Source of the DNA: an uncultured Latescibacterota bacterium
GTDB lineage: Bacteria > Latescibacterota > UBA2968 > UBA8231
DNA length: 64,000 bases
Direction of reading: 5' to 3'
Assembly: GCA_951813615.1 (NCBI GenBank)
Contig: OX638377.1
Location: forward strand, 2,666,001 to 2,730,000
A model generated the notes under the pieces. It had not been told where the DNA came from and ran no database searches. It saw only the letters and a program-made list of their open reading frames with translations. Made by a program: the position numbers and the translations under genes. Below are positions 9,301 to 16,212 of this stretch, piece after piece; positions within the stretch are counted from its first letter, which is position 1; the number at the start of each line of letters is the position of its first letter.

Positions 9301-10344
9301 ATTGTCGTGAACTGTTCCTTACAAGGTGCCAAGGGCCACGAAAGCAAGACCGGTTCGCCCACCAACGAGGTCTTCAGACACATGGCGCGCGACATCGGTT
9401 GGGCTATGGATAACGCGGGGCTTCGAGTATGGCTCCCTAACGTGGATCCACCTAACCCAAATAAGCGATTCAAGGTAGAGTTTGTGAAAGCCCTTTCAAC
9501 GGCTTTCTCTGGACCGCATCCCTTCGAGGTCTTCAAGCTGTATATGCAGCATGTCTTGGAGGCTGCCAGTCCGCGACGCCTCTTACTCATGTTCGATGAG
9601 TTCGACAAGCTCCAGAAGGGGATCGACGCTGGCATCACAAGCCCCCAGGTTCCGGAGAACATCCGGTATCTGCTCCACACATACCCGGGCCTGTCAGCTA
9701 TCCTCACCGGCTCTCGCCGTCTCAAGCGGCTCAGGGAGGAGTACTGGTCAGAGCTCTTCGAATTTCTCCGAGTCCCAGTAAGTAAACTCCCACTGGAGGA
9801 TGCCTGTCTCCTCGTGACGCAGCCGGTGGAAGGACGGCTCGTGTACCTCTCCGAGGCGAGGAATCGCGTAGTCGAACTGTGTTCGCGACAACCCTTCCTA
9901 ATCCAGTCCTTGTGCAACCAAATCTTCGAGCACGCCGCCCATTCAGACAAGCGAATGGTGACGGTGACGGAACGTGTGGTAAACACGGTAGCTCAAGAGA
10001 TGGTGGAAGATAACGAATATTTCCGCACGTTGTGGGGCTACGCCGGAACAGAGCGTAGGCGCTTTGTCCTAGCGTTATGTCAGCAGCTAGAGGAAGGGCC
10101 AGATCCTATCACACTGAGCTTGCTGGAGACGAAGCTTGAGGAGTATGACATCGCCCTTACTCCCAAGGACCGTTTGGGAGACGATCTGGAGTTCCTCCGT
10201 GAACTCGAACTCCTCAAACTCCAAGATACAGTGCGCGGCTCAGCATACGTGCTCGCGATTCCTCTTATGGCCAAGTGGATACGACAGAACATCGACTTCG
10301 AGAATCAACGACAGCAGGCCGTCCAAGAGAGTGGAAGAGGGTGA
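6319..10344 (+). CDS. Methylase-like / HsdS-like / glycine-zipper / beta-sandwich / ATPase fusion protein
   Basis: A 1341-residue multidomain protein. Residues about 150-400 form a type I N6-adenine methylase core with SAM motif YDPCFGTGG (194-202). The catalytic motif, normally (N/D/S)PP(Y/F/W), reads AVPPW (282-286) with Val in place of Asn, so methylation is doubtful. Residues about 462-620 are one HsdS-like target recognition domain (ASGTIGKLGLV, then a PVPVPQVAIQERV end). A glycine zipper covers 632-662, a helical stretch 680-815, and a CARDB-like beta-sandwich about 820-915. The AAA/STAND-type ATPase has Walker A EGNRRTGKTS (971-980) and Walker B LLLMFDEFD (1088-1096), with a winged-helix-like end. 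It is third in the sigma54 operon. One protein that reads DNA and hydrolyses NTP suggests a DNA-sensing defence component; that function is inferred. Confidence 0.85.
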   Translation: MKQLELTSQVSELWTRLDQMSGHRASNHPLEEVIAPFAAALFLLRWADHIDTEQETVEAFDDRDSLPVLPRDQHWSSWCDLRGERLVDVLRREILPALCNAPNSSLGYSLQRLVPIVEDLASKPPELIEALVQWTHAFNLETVTGRQAAGDALAALVEETTEKGTKSVGEYITPRPIVEMMADLLDPSPGERIYDPCFGTGGLLSAVASRLHEKAISMPPKVWTEVQQQSVFGVEINPFAYSIGLARVVLAGIDYPGLELGDTLERPLAKDRFSEGFDCIMAVPPWGGRVRPEAANLETLFLQHVMASLRPGGRAVIALPDGALFRTADQKIRKELLTDYCVEGVVSLPAGAFHPYTGIKTSLVLFCREQAKQAVRFMQVEEWPFLRPEKGLSSRTAVTVAHIIAEEFRNGTPNDSPWLWETPIEKLATRDWELIAKRTGEEALSRSLRALQEADAEVPVQPLNEVAEVFAGVSYGKSVTTPHGDDPSVFASLVRVADVKRTSVQPPSLFLTKEGGERVLSKYLLRLGDILLTASGTIGKLGLVSEQSGTVGAVAAKNLIVIRPKERISPQFLKNLLASDTYQDWLHGHARGATIQHLSGRTLRDLPVPVPQVAIQERVVQQTGEERNRSTVLGGALGTAVGSALGPLGAIVGAAVGAVGASTFLQNAEKRDDPLAALVHILTGISEDPVVEWLEGSPDVRELRQSRQATDPFVLLERIAHSAVETLRNQVEHEHLPTVPDLARWLVEFTEAVSSLQGLNNVPPGAGLMAILDRAFLLLERVQETIGESSLPALDSARDVTRKISRLVRDELDSILGDVELETEVEPNEIVAGTENEVQVRVKNLSPLALRNVSVSTLPSVGETRIGYLAEGEMHSFTADIPVCPETGPFQFELRWQADRLDGQTISDKLPLALDVRSEGEDIRPVDLGPSPYIVGNPIDREEMFFGRQDIIDTIKRQLSTSHHANVILLEGNRRTGKTSILKRLQTPDVLPDWIVVNCSLQGAKGHESKTGSPTNEVFRHMARDIGWAMDNAGLRVWLPNVDPPNPNKRFKVEFVKALSTAFSGPHPFEVFKLYMQHVLEAASPRRLLLMFDEFDKLQKGIDAGITSPQVPENIRYLLHTYPGLSAILTGSRRLKRLREEYWSELFEFLRVPVSKLPLEDACLLVTQPVEGRLVYLSEARNRVVELCSRQPFLIQSLCNQIFEHAAHSDKRMVTVTERVVNTVAQEMVEDNEYFRTLWGYAGTERRRFVLALCQQLEEGPDPITLSLLETKLEEYDIALTPKDRLGDDLEFLRELELLKLQDTVRGSAYVLAIPLMAKWIRQNIDFENQRQQAVQESGRG

Positions 10345-10425
10345 TGGTTAAGGGTACAGTGATAGCAGTGGTCATGGCGCTGGCTATCAAAACAAGTAGG
10401 GCTCCACTACACCAAGAGATGAGCA

Positions 10426-11976
10426 ATGAACAACAATCCCTACCAAGTCCGTGGCCCAGGAATCCCGCAGATGCTAGGCCGCGAAAGGATTTTCAAAGAG
10501 TTATGTAGCCACCTGACTAAGCTAACGCCGAGTCATGTGCATGTTGTAGGACCCCCGCGGTTCGGAAAGTCGGTACTCCTGAAGCACCTCGCTTCCTACT
10601 TCAGGGACAAAAGCGATCACTATATCACCACCCTGTATTGGAATCTCGGACTTCACCCCCCTAGGACCGATGACGAGTTCCTCCGGCGTTTCGCGGCAGA
10701 AATAAAAAATACCCTCCAGACAGTAAAGCCCGAGCACGCCGAATATTTAGAGCTGGAAGCTGGAAGTCTTGATGACGTTTTCGACGAGATGAAGAGCGAG
10801 AGACTTCGCTTCTTGGCCGTACTAGACGGGTTCGACTACGTTGCCAAAGAGAGTGGCATCACGGAGTATCTCTGGGACAAAATGACTAAGTTCGGCGAGA
10901 AGGGCAGCCTTTGGCTAGTAACTGGAAGCGAGCGTAGGCTCTCTGAACTTTACAAGTCAGAGGACTCCCGGATGCGTAACTTCTCAAGGATTTTCTTCGA
11001 TACCCCATCGCAAGTCGGCTGCTTCGAGAGCCATGATTGGAGCGGTTTTCTTGGGCCCCTCAAGTCCCGTGGAATCACATACGACGATTCAGCTCTCAAG
11101 GAGATCTCCAACTGGACCGGTGGTGTCCCAGAACTGGCGGCGGCTCTGGCTCAACGGATCTTCGACAAGTTCAGCGATGTAACAATCTCAAAGTCAGACG
11201 TGGACGAAATCGCAGAGTATCTGGATGAGGAACGATGGCCATTACTCAAAGATTTGTGGAATGACTGTCCGACTAACCTTCAACTCGATCTGGTCACACT
11301 CACCCGTAGGGAAGAAGTGCGGTTGCCCAAGGAGCGGCATGACGACCTCAAACTGCGAGGATTCGCTCGCGAATCTAGAAAAGATCGACTACGGTCATCA
11401 TGTCGCTTGATGAAAAGGTATGCACAACAGCAAGAGGACGAGGTGAGCTACCTACAATGGCTATTCGGCGATGCGGATCGCTTCGAGAGCAACATTCAAA
11501 GTCTCCTTGAACTCCGTCTTACTCATATCCGTGGTGCAGACCCGAGGTTGATGGACCGTGTCAAACGTGCCATCGAGTGCCTGCAGGACGATCTAATCGA
11601 ATCCATAGCACAGGCCCGGAGCATCGAGAAGCGGGCACTGGAATTGATCTGGGACGCCGAACTCGGGCCGAAGAGATCCCTACCGGAGAATTGGGAGTCT
11701 AAAGGGATACGTTTTGACGAGCAAAATAAGCTTCCCGAAGAAAGTTTGGAGCAGTGCAGAATACTGCGTCTTATCATCAAGGAGGGGGTCTCGAAGTTCA
11801 CGAGACCAACACAATTACTCGTGGACCACCTCCACTGGGTCGGAAACTTTGGACATCATAGTGGTAGGAGCACTGTGTCGGTGTCAATCGCAGCAGCGTT
11901 TTGTATGTCAGCGATTAGCCTCTGTGAAATCCTTACCAGAGACCTAGCGAATATCGCGACCGAGGAGGAAGGATAA
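10426..11976 (+). CDS. STAND/ORC-like ATPase, last intact gene of the sigma54 operon
   Basis: A 516-residue NTPase. The N-terminus has the MLGRE box seen before ORC/STAND ATPases (residues 16-20), Walker A VGPPRFGKS (41-49) and Walker B RFLAVLDGFD (128-137). A sensor-like WLVTGSERR follows at 163-171. The C-terminal 120 residues are helical and contain HWVGNFGHHSGR (470-481), faintly like DUF4145/HEPN-type helical bundles but without a clear RNase motif. An AAGAG ribosome site precedes ATG 10426, and the gap from the fusion gene is 81 bases with no promoter seen. It probably works with the fusion protein's own ATPase domain, as signal transducer or remodeller. The precise role is unknown. Confidence 0.8.
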   Translation: MNNNPYQVRGPGIPQMLGRERIFKELCSHLTKLTPSHVHVVGPPRFGKSVLLKHLASYFRDKSDHYITTLYWNLGLHPPRTDDEFLRRFAAEIKNTLQTVKPEHAEYLELEAGSLDDVFDEMKSERLRFLAVLDGFDYVAKESGITEYLWDKMTKFGEKGSLWLVTGSERRLSELYKSEDSRMRNFSRIFFDTPSQVGCFESHDWSGFLGPLKSRGITYDDSALKEISNWTGGVPELAAALAQRIFDKFSDVTISKSDVDEIAEYLDEERWPLLKDLWNDCPTNLQLDLVTLTRREEVRLPKERHDDLKLRGFARESRKDRLRSSCRLMKRYAQQQEDEVSYLQWLFGDADRFESNIQSLLELRLTHIRGADPRLMDRVKRAIECLQDDLIESIAQARSIEKRALELIWDAELGPKRSLPENWESKGIRFDEQNKLPEESLEQCRILRLIIKEGVSKFTRPTQLLVDHLHWVGNFGHHSGRSTVSVSIAAAFCMSAISLCEILTRDLANIATEEEG

Positions 11977-12037
11977 CGTGAACTAGAACCTACCTAACAA
12001 GGCGCTGTCACCAGAATCACCTCAATGAGGAAAGCCA

Positions 12038-12169
12038 ATGAGTGCAAACAAAAAATCTATCAAGCGTACGCTAAAGCGGCTGGACGCAAGCAGAGCGATT
12101 GCAGCACATCCCATATTCCGGTCTCCCAGTCAATCAGGGTTCCTTACTCTCCTGACCTCTGAGGAATGA
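12038..12169 (+). pseudogene. Truncated 5' end of another island gene
   Basis: An ORF of 43 codons starts at ATG 12038 with AGGAAAG upstream and reads MSANKKSIKRTLKRLDASRA. It then runs, antisense, into the HAD remnant and the end of the next gene. The genuine coding part is therefore probably only the first 13-16 codons. It looks like the beginning of a fifth operon gene cut off when the right junction formed. Confidence 0.4.
12077..12143 (-). pseudogene. Remnant of a second HAD hydrolase gene at the right island junction
   Basis: Bases 12085-12143 match 2959-3017 of the intact HAD gene at 51 of 59 positions, with weaker similarity back to 12077. On the minus strand it encodes GTLIDWETGIWDVLQSLCL, against GTLIDWETGIWDALQPLCS in the intact gene. 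Most differences are synonymous. It is broken on both sides: the match stops at 12143, immediately before the stop codon of the next gene. Confidence 0.85.
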
Positions 12170-12650
12170 TCCCCTTCTGCATCAACCATTGGTCAACCAT
12201 CCTATAGATCTCCTCTATCTCTTCGTCAGAATGTCCATGTGCATGCATCCATTCTTCAAAGGGACGTTCACCTGCTACTATACGGCCGAGAATATCTTGG
12301 AAGTCCTGTTCTGGCAGTCCGTAGATCTCTAACTGCTCCTGCCTTGTAGTAGGGACAATACCATCGACCATCAAGTCCAGAAGCGCACCCCGGTTCTCTC
12401 TCACCAACTGCTCAATGCAGTCGTTGACTGCCGATTTTCGGGATGAGGGAAAACGGCGCATTTCCATCTGCTTGTTGAGATGTGTGCGGACTCGGGCGAC
12501 TCCACCCGCAGTAAGCCAACTTTTTAGGTCGTCCACGGAACTACCGACGGGTCTGAAGCGATCATTCTTCAAGACCTCGAGTGCATACCGGAAACTATCC
12601 CTAAAAAATTCTTCCCAGCCTTCATGTTCCAGATTCTCGATCAGAGCCAT
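12144..12650 (-). CDS. Hypothetical acidic protein of 168 residues
   Basis: I do not recognise this gene. It encodes a hydrophilic, mostly helical, acidic protein. Aromatic/acidic segments near the start include EGWEEFFRDSFRYALEVL, and the C-terminal region carries HAHGHSDEEIEEIYRMV, which resembles a short helical hairpin. There is no signal peptide or membrane segment. An AGGAG ribosome site lies seven bases before ATG 12650. Its stop codon directly abuts the HAD remnant, and its base composition is lower in GC than the genes to its right, so it probably belongs to the accessory region. A role in defence or toxin-antitoxin function cannot be argued from sequence. Confidence 0.6.
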   Translation of the reverse strand: MALIENLEHEGWEEFFRDSFRYALEVLKNDRFRPVGSSVDDLKSWLTAGGVARVRTHLNKQMEMRRFPSSRKSAVNDCIEQLVRENRGALLDLMVDGIVPTTRQEQLEIYGLPEQDFQDILGRIVAGERPFEEWMHAHGHSDEEIEEIYRMVDQWLMQKGIIPQRSGE

Positions 12651-12710
12651 ATATATCTCCTGCTAAGTACACGATAGTAAGCTAAGTTATGGTGCAGCCC
12701 CGCTTTAGGT

Positions 12711-12779
12711 TTAGTAGTAGTTCTCTTCCCGCACATCGCGGAAGGTCTGGATGCCGGTGGGGAGTCTGCGTCTGTTCAT
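12711..12779 (-). pseudogene. N-terminal stub of an AAA-ATPase/PD-(D/E)XK (DUF1703-type) gene
   Basis: A strong AAGGAG site precedes ATG 12779, and the product MNRRRLPTGIQTFRDVREE ends NYY-stop after 22 residues. This is the characteristic opening of the AAA-ATPase-like/PDDEXK_9 family, which normally continues YVDKT and runs for about 500 residues. The body is absent, so this is a deletion remnant between the accessory region and the aldo/keto reductase. Confidence 0.65.
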
Positions 12780-12792
12780 GGATGAATCTCCT

Positions 12793-13773
12793 TCAGGCGT
12801 ATTTCCGCGGCCCTTTCACCTCGGACACTTCGTCCAACAACGCTCGCTCTTCCGGTGCCAAGGACCAATCCAAGCCCGCGCAGATCTCATCCACATGCGC
12901 CGGCTCGTCGGCTCCCAAAATGGGGGCGCTGATCTCGTCGTGATCTAAAATCCAGGCAATGGCTACCTGCGCTGGGGTCTTACCGTGCTGCGCCCCAATA
13001 TCGATCAGCGTCTGGACGATGGTATCGACTCGCTCGGTCATGGCCTCGGCAAAGTTGTATTTGCCCGGACTCATGCCGCGCAGTTCGTCCGTACTCCACG
13101 GCGTCCCCGGCGGCGGCTCTTGCCCACGGCGGAAGCGGCCAGAGAGCAGGCCAATGGCCAGCGGGCTGTAGGTCATAATGCCCAAGCCGAACTGACGGCA
13201 GATGGGCATCAGCTCCGGCTCCATCTCCCAGCGGTTGAGCAGATTGTACTGATTCTGGATACAGGCAAAAGAAGCCAAGCGCTCGCGCTGCGAAATCCAC
13301 AGGGCCTCGACGATCTTCCACGGCGGGAAATTAGAGCACCCCACGTAGCGCGCCTTGCCCTGCCGCACAATGTCGTCGAGCGCACCCAAGGTTTCCTCCA
13401 GCGGCGTGACCGGATCAAAGGAGTGCAGTAAGTACAGATCGACGTAATCGGTCTGTAGCCTCTGCAGCGACGCCTCAATACCCCGCATCAAATTGACCCG
13501 CGACAGTCCCACGTGATTGGGGCTATTGCCCAAGGTGCCGAAAATCTTGGTCGTCAGCACCACATCCTCGCGCCGTCCCTTGATCGCCTTGCCCACCACC
13601 TGTTCAGAGCGTCCCCCGCCATACAGCGCCGTATCGATAAAATTGCAGCCCAAGTCCAAGGCCCGCTGTACCACCTCAATGCAAACCTTCTCGTCCTCCT
13701 GGCCGCGAAACGCCGCGCCCAAGCACACCTTAGACACCTTGACGCCAGCCTTGCCCAAATTGCGATATTCCAT
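12793..13773 (-). CDS. Aldo/keto reductase
   Basis: A 326-residue NADPH-dependent aldo/keto reductase of the (beta/alpha)8 type. The start is placed at ATG 13773, because AAGGGG lies five to six bases before it and touches the alternative ATG 13779. The catalytic set is visible: Asp and Tyr in FIDTALYGGGRSE, Lys in TTKIFG, and His in LYLLHSFDP. C-terminal NADP-binding segments are present. The Asp-to-Tyr spacing is one residue shorter than the usual DTAxxYG, which may alter activity or may be local drift. It lies 15 bases downstream of the aminotransferase gene, so the two are probably co-transcribed. The substrate is unknown. Confidence 0.88.
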   Translation of the reverse strand: MEYRNLGKAGVKVSKVCLGAAFRGQEDEKVCIEVVQRALDLGCNFIDTALYGGGRSEQVVGKAIKGRREDVVLTTKIFGTLGNSPNHVGLSRVNLMRGIEASLQRLQTDYVDLYLLHSFDPVTPLEETLGALDDIVRQGKARYVGCSNFPPWKIVEALWISQRERLASFACIQNQYNLLNRWEMEPELMPICRQFGLGIMTYSPLAIGLLSGRFRRGQEPPPGTPWSTDELRGMSPGKYNFAEAMTERVDTIVQTLIDIGAQHGKTPAQVAIAWILDHDEISAPILGADEPAHVDEICAGLDWSLAPEERALLDEVSEVKGPRKYA

Positions 13774-13788
13774 AATCATCCCCTTGTG

Positions 13789-14808
13789 TTAGTCTGACTG
13801 CCTGACCTCATCGAGTGCTGTCAACAAATACTCGTTGTCTTGGGGGCGCAACGACGTCAGCCGCACAAAGCCGGGCGCGTCTTGCCGCCAGCGCACGCGG
13901 ATCCGCCGCTTTTCCAAACCCGCCCGCAGCCGCTCTAGGCCAATTCCCTCGCAGCGCACCCAAAAGAAATTCGCCGCGCTCGGATAGGCCCGCAACCACG
14001 ACCGTTCGTTCAGCCCCTCGTAGAGCACCTGACAATCGCTGCGGATCTGCGCGACGACCTCCTGCAAATAGCCTTGGTCGGCCAGCGCGGCCTGTGCCGC
14101 CACCAGCGACAGCGCATTGACCGCCCAAGGAACTTGCATCTGGCTCAGGGCAGCGATAACGGGCTTAGGCCCAATGGCGTAGCCAATCCGCAAACCAGCC
14201 ATGCCGTATGCCTTGGAAAAGGTTCGCAGCACCACCAAGTTTTCCCGCTCTTGTACCCAAGGCACACAACTGTGGCCGGCATAGTCTGCATACGCTTCAT
14301 CGACAATGCACAGGCAGTTGGGCAACTCGTCGAGCAAGCGCGTCATCTCCTGCTCGCCGCACAGGAGATTGCCCGTGGGATTGTTGGGGCTGCTCAGCAG
14401 CAACACCCGTGCCCCCGACTGCCGACCCGCCTCGATAAAGCGCTCGGGCACCAGCGCAAAATCCTCTTCGTGCAGCGGCACCGGAATCACTTCAGCCGCG
14501 CACCGCTGCCCCAACGCCACAAAGCGCTCATACGACGGAAACGGAATGAGCAAGCGCTGCTGCTCTAGCAGCAACCGAGCCAAAAAAAGCCAAACCACGG
14601 CTTCTCCGGACCCGTTGTACACGATGAAGTGATCGGGTGAAAGCCCCCAATGCGCCGCCAAATCCTCGCGCAACGACTCGGCGCGCTCCTCGTCGTCGTA
14701 GCGACTAAAGTCTCCCGTGCGGGCAAAGGTGGCCATCGCCTCCCGGACCTTGGGCGACGGCCCATACGGATTAGTAGCCGCGTCAAAACGCAACCATTCA
14801 TCGTTCAT
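13789..14808 (-). CDS. HisC-like PLP-dependent aminotransferase
   Basis: A 339-residue fold-type I aminotransferase, close in length and layout to histidinol-phosphate aminotransferase. NPYGPSP near the N-terminus, SSPNNPTGNLL, the VDEAYADYAG segment with the PLP-contacting Asp, and the Schiff-base Lys in RTFSKAYGMAGLRIGYA are all in place. The C-terminal Arg that binds the substrate carboxylate is likely in FVRLTSLR. No other his genes are nearby, so it may act on another amino acid or phosphorylated amine (HisC- and CobD-like paralogues are common). Gene order suggests an operon with the aldo/keto reductase. It is divergent from the transporter gene at 14932. Confidence 0.85.
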   Translation of the reverse strand: MNDEWLRFDAATNPYGPSPKVREAMATFARTGDFSRYDDEERAESLREDLAAHWGLSPDHFIVYNGSGEAVVWLFLARLLLEQQRLLIPFPSYERFVALGQRCAAEVIPVPLHEEDFALVPERFIEAGRQSGARVLLLSSPNNPTGNLLCGEQEMTRLLDELPNCLCIVDEAYADYAGHSCVPWVQERENLVVLRTFSKAYGMAGLRIGYAIGPKPVIAALSQMQVPWAVNALSLVAAQAALADQGYLQEVVAQIRSDCQVLYEGLNERSWLRAYPSAANFFWVRCEGIGLERLRAGLEKRRIRVRWRQDAPGFVRLTSLRPQDNEYLLTALDEVRQSD

Positions 14809-14931
14809 AAGAAATCGTCCTTTGGCAGGAACCTTTCTACGCTATCCATAAAGGGTACCAGCGGCAACCACCCCCCTTTTGCCTTATACTGTTATGCAAT
14901 ACGCTATCTCTACCCTACGCCAATCAATCCC

Positions 14932-16212
14932 ATGCCTACCAACGCCAAAAAACCGATCATCGCCTGGGCCTTGTACGACTGGGCCAACTCGGCCTTTGCC
15001 ACCACGGTCATCGCCGCCTTCTTCCCGGTATTTTTTAAGTCCTATTGGAGCGCCGGCAGCGACGTCACCGAGAGCACCTTCCAACTGGGGCTGGCCAACT
15101 CGCTCAGTAGTCTAATCGTCGTGCTGCTAGCCCCCCTCTTGGGAGCTATCGCCGACCAAGGCGGCACCCGGCGCAAGTTCCTGTTTGCCTTCGCCTTCCT
15201 AGGCGTCCTCGCCACGGGTTGCCTGTACATGGTCGCCCAAGGCGCGTGGGAGCTAGCGGTTGTGGTATATGTCTTGGCCGCCATCGGCTTCTCCGGTGGC
15301 AATACCTTTTACGATGCGCTCATCGTGGAAGTGGCCGAGCGCGACAAGTCCGACTCGGTTTCGGCGCTCGGATACAGTCTCGGCTATCTAGGCGGCGGCC
15401 TACTGTTTGCGCTCAATGTGGTGATGGTTCTCCATCCCACTACCTTCGGATTGGCCGACGCCAGCGAGGCGGTACGCGTGTGCTTTTTGCTAGTCGCCAT
15501 CTGGTGGGCTGGCTTTTCGCTGCCGCTCTTTTTGTGGGTCGGGGAATCGCCGCCCGTGAACGGCCATCGCGGCTGGAGCGCAGTCTCGGCCGGCTATCGG
15601 CAGCTCATCTCGACCGGCCGCGACATCCGGCAGCTACGCACAACCTTTATCTTCCTCATCGGCTATTGGCTGTACATCGACGGCGTCGATACCATCATCC
15701 GCATGGCCATCGACTACGGCCTGTCGCTGGGTCTTGCGACCAACGACTTGCTCATCGCTTTAGGCATTACCCAGTTCGTGGGCTTCCCCGCGGCAATTGC
15801 CTTTGGCTGGCTCGGTGAGCGAATCGGCACCCGCAAGGGGATCTTCATCGGCCTAGCCGTCTATATCGCGGCGACGGTCTGGGGCTACTTTTTAGATGCC
15901 GTCTGGGAATTTTACGCTTTGGCCATCGCCGTCGGCCTAGTCCAAGGTGGGGTGCAAGCCCTGAGCCGCTCGCTCTACTCAAGACTCATTCCCCGCGACC
16001 GCGCAGCGGAGTTTTTCGGCTTTTACAACATGCTAGGCAAGTTCGCCGCGGTCATCGGCCCGGTACTCGTGGGCTGGATTGGGGTGCTGACCGGCAGCCC
16101 GCGCTTGGGAATTTTGTCGATCCTCATCCTCTTCGTCGCGGGCGGAATCTGTCTCTACTTTGTCGATGAGGAGCGAGGCACAGCCGCAGCACGCGCCATT
16201 GAGGGCACTTAG
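14932..16212 (+). CDS. UMF1-family MFS transporter
   Basis: A 426-residue inner-membrane protein with about twelve hydrophobic segments. The start is set at ATG 14932 (MPTNAKKPIIAWALYDWA), because the longer frame would run antisense through the aminotransferase gene. The opening ALYDWANSAFATTVIAAFFP is the signature of the UMF1/Atg22-like branch of the major facilitator superfamily. The substrate is undefined in bacteria; the eukaryotic relative exports amino acids from vacuoles. A -10-like TATACT lies at 14885-14890, with no convincing -35. The stop overlaps the convergent M20 gene by four bases. Confidence 0.88.
   Translation: MPTNAKKPIIAWALYDWANSAFATTVIAAFFPVFFKSYWSAGSDVTESTFQLGLANSLSSLIVVLLAPLLGAIADQGGTRRKFLFAFAFLGVLATGCLYMVAQGAWELAVVVYVLAAIGFSGGNTFYDALIVEVAERDKSDSVSALGYSLGYLGGGLLFALNVVMVLHPTTFGLADASEAVRVCFLLVAIWWAGFSLPLFLWVGESPPVNGHRGWSAVSAGYRQLISTGRDIRQLRTTFIFLIGYWLYIDGVDTIIRMAIDYGLSLGLATNDLLIALGITQFVGFPAAIAFGWLGERIGTRKGIFIGLAVYIAATVWGYFLDAVWEFYALAIAVGLVQGGVQALSRSLYSRLIPRDRAAEFFGFYNMLGKFAAVIGPVLVGWIGVLTGSPRLGILSILILFVAGGICLYFVDEERGTAAARAIEGT

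Noticed and set aside
10470..11976. HEPN ribonuclease call for the second ATPase
   Set aside because: The C-terminal HWVGNFGHHSGR is suggestive of DUF4145/HEPN-like bundles, but a clear RxxxxH motif is missing.
12144..12650. Toxin-antitoxin or defence role for the 168-residue protein
   Set aside because: No domain or partner gene supports it; only its place at the island edge does.
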